Below, one piece after another: positions 7,592 through 8,452 of a stretch of DNA of 8,452 bases. Each line of letters starts with the position of its first letter. Position 1 is the first letter of the stretch. The position numbers were made by a program, and so were the translations under genes. The notes beneath the pieces are model-generated. The model was not told where the DNA came from and searched no databases. It saw only the letters and a program-made list of their open reading frames with translations. This DNA comes from Victivallales bacterium (GTDB lineage: Bacteria; Verrucomicrobiota; Lentisphaeria; Victivallales; Victivallaceae), in contig JAHOYW010000342.1 in NCBI GenBank assembly GCA_019038735.1, positions 1-8,452 on the forward strand, written 5' to 3'.

Positions 7592-8452
7592 TTAACTTCT
7601 TTGTCCATATTTTTTAACACAATATTGATAATGCTCTACATTTTTTAACGGCGTTTTCCCATTCATACCACCGCATTGAAAAAAATAACCGGGTTCTTCT
7701 TTTACGACTTCAACTGTATCTTTAACCAATTTTTCAATCTGTTCGGGAGTTCCATTACTCACGACTGCGGATTGCATGCCGCCAGTAATGATTTTACCTG
7801 AAAACTTTTCCACCGTGGATTTCAGATCCGCATGTCCATCTATAGCAATACCATCGAATCCCAAAGTTGCAATATCGTCAAGTAGCGGAACCACATTTCC
7901 ATCACAGACAAACAAAGCTTTTTTATTGGCTCCATGCAGTATTGAGAGCAATTCACTATAATGCTTATAAATATGTTCCCGATACCAGTTTGGACTGTAC
8001 ATTGGACCATTGGCATTACACAGATCATCATGGCAGCCGATGAGCTTCAAGTCATCTACTGCCGCCAATGCGGTAAAATCCCGCTTTGAAATCTCAAGGA
8101 ATTGTTCAAGAATTTCCTGAAAACGTTTCTCATCTGTCATGGATGCCAGCATAAAATTTTCCCAGCCGAAAATCTCAACCGGCCACATAAACAGTGTATG
8201 GTAGTACCACCCCATCATCAGGCAATCATCACCGAGTAAAGTCTGTTTTTCTCTGTAATAATTCTGAAAAAAACTGATTCTATCTTCCAAGCTAAATGAA
8301 TCATGCTCCAAAGGGTTGAATTTCAGGACGTCTTCTGGGGATTCAAAAGCGTATCCATTCATTGCCATAGTGGGTGCCATTCCCCAGAAAGAGGCTGAAC
8401 ATTTCATGCCCAAGTTATCATACATAGATTGATAAGCACGTTTCGTCTCTTT
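7592..8452 (-). CDS. Uroporphyrinogen-decarboxylase-family protein, N-terminus beyond right edge
   Basis: The frame ends at 7592 and stays open to the right edge, nine codons past the first ATG at 8425, so the true start is probably outside the window. The visible 277 residues from that ATG (numbering below from it) match the UroD/methyltransferase family. They show the DDLCNANGPMYSPNWYREHI segment (about 133-152), where relatives read D(L)-x-G-x-x-xSP-x-x-Y, the GFDGIAIDGHADL segment (about 189-201), IITGGMQ with GTPEQIEKLV (about 222-243) and the C-terminal CGGMNGKTPLKNVEHY. Family members of about 340-370 residues suggest some 60-80 residues are missing. They either decarboxylate uroporphyrinogen or move methyl groups to a corrinoid or CoM, often with a Zn-binding HxC...C. 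Here the HxCG-type position reads FVCDGN (Cys174), and Cys251 could be the later ligand. The lack of a corrinoid partner in view argues against a typical methyltransferase. It lies in the operon upstream of the amidohydrolase, with an 86-base gap. Confidence 0.85.
   Translation of the reverse strand, partial: KETKRAYQSMYDNLGMKCSASFWGMAPTMAMNGYAFESPEDVLKFNPLEHDSFSLEDRISFFQNYYREKQTLLGDDCLMMGWYYHTLFMWPVEIFGWENFMLASMTDEKRFQEILEQFLEISKRDFTALAAVDDLKLIGCHDDLCNANGPMYSPNWYREHIYKHYSELLSILHGANKKALFVCDGNVVPLLDDIATLGFDGIAIDGHADLKSTVEKFSGKIITGGMQSAVVSNGTPEQIEKLVKDTVEVVKEEPGYFFQCGGMNGKTPLKNVEHYQYCVKKYGQRS

Noticed and set aside
1..8452. CRISPR array, insertion sequence, tRNA or rRNA
   Set aside because: No regularly spaced repeats, transposase motifs, terminal inverted repeats or RNA gene signatures were found; the window is almost fully coding.

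Overview
The window is a compact run of seven genes, all on the minus strand, so the reading order is from the right edge to the left edge. Gaps between genes are 21 to 99 bases and there is no gene-free stretch over 100 bases. Both end genes run off the window. The DNA is AT-rich by eye, and most starts have good AAGGAG-type ribosome binding sites. A glycyl radical enzyme with its radical SAM activase marks the host as an anaerobe or facultative anaerobe. A gut-type Firmicute (Clostridia) or an anaerobe of the Lentisphaerae type would fit, but no marker gene fixes the taxon.

In transcription order: a uroporphyrinogen-decarboxylase-family protein (cut at its N-terminus by the right edge); a metal-dependent amidohydrolase that starts at TTG; a small cupin resembling D-lyxose-isomerase-type sugar isomerases; a cytosolic type I (formylglycine) sulfatase; the activase of a glycyl radical enzyme, carrying a radical SAM cluster and two ferredoxin clusters; the glycyl radical enzyme itself; and a GH43/GH32-like five-bladed propeller protein (cut at its C-terminus by the left edge).

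The spacing and shared direction suggest one operon. A 99-base gap before the activase holds an imperfect hairpin followed by a six-U run, which could tune expression between the first four genes and the glycyl radical module. No protein whose N-terminus is visible has an obvious signal peptide, so the chemistry is probably cytoplasmic and the substrate must be imported by a transporter outside the window.

My reading is a catabolic cluster for an oxygen-rich, possibly sulfated, sugar-like compound: sulfate removal (sulfatase), possible glycoside cleavage (GH43-like), sugar or uronate rearrangement (cupin, amidohydrolase), and radical C-O (or other C-X) bond cleavage by the glycyl radical enzyme. 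The substrate is not known. The glycyl radical enzyme carries GCTET around its catalytic cysteine rather than the GCVEP usual in the dehydratase/lyase group, and none of the partner genes that mark the choline, isethionate, dihydroxypropanesulfonate, hydroxyproline or propanediol systems is present. This is the best candidate for an undescribed system here.
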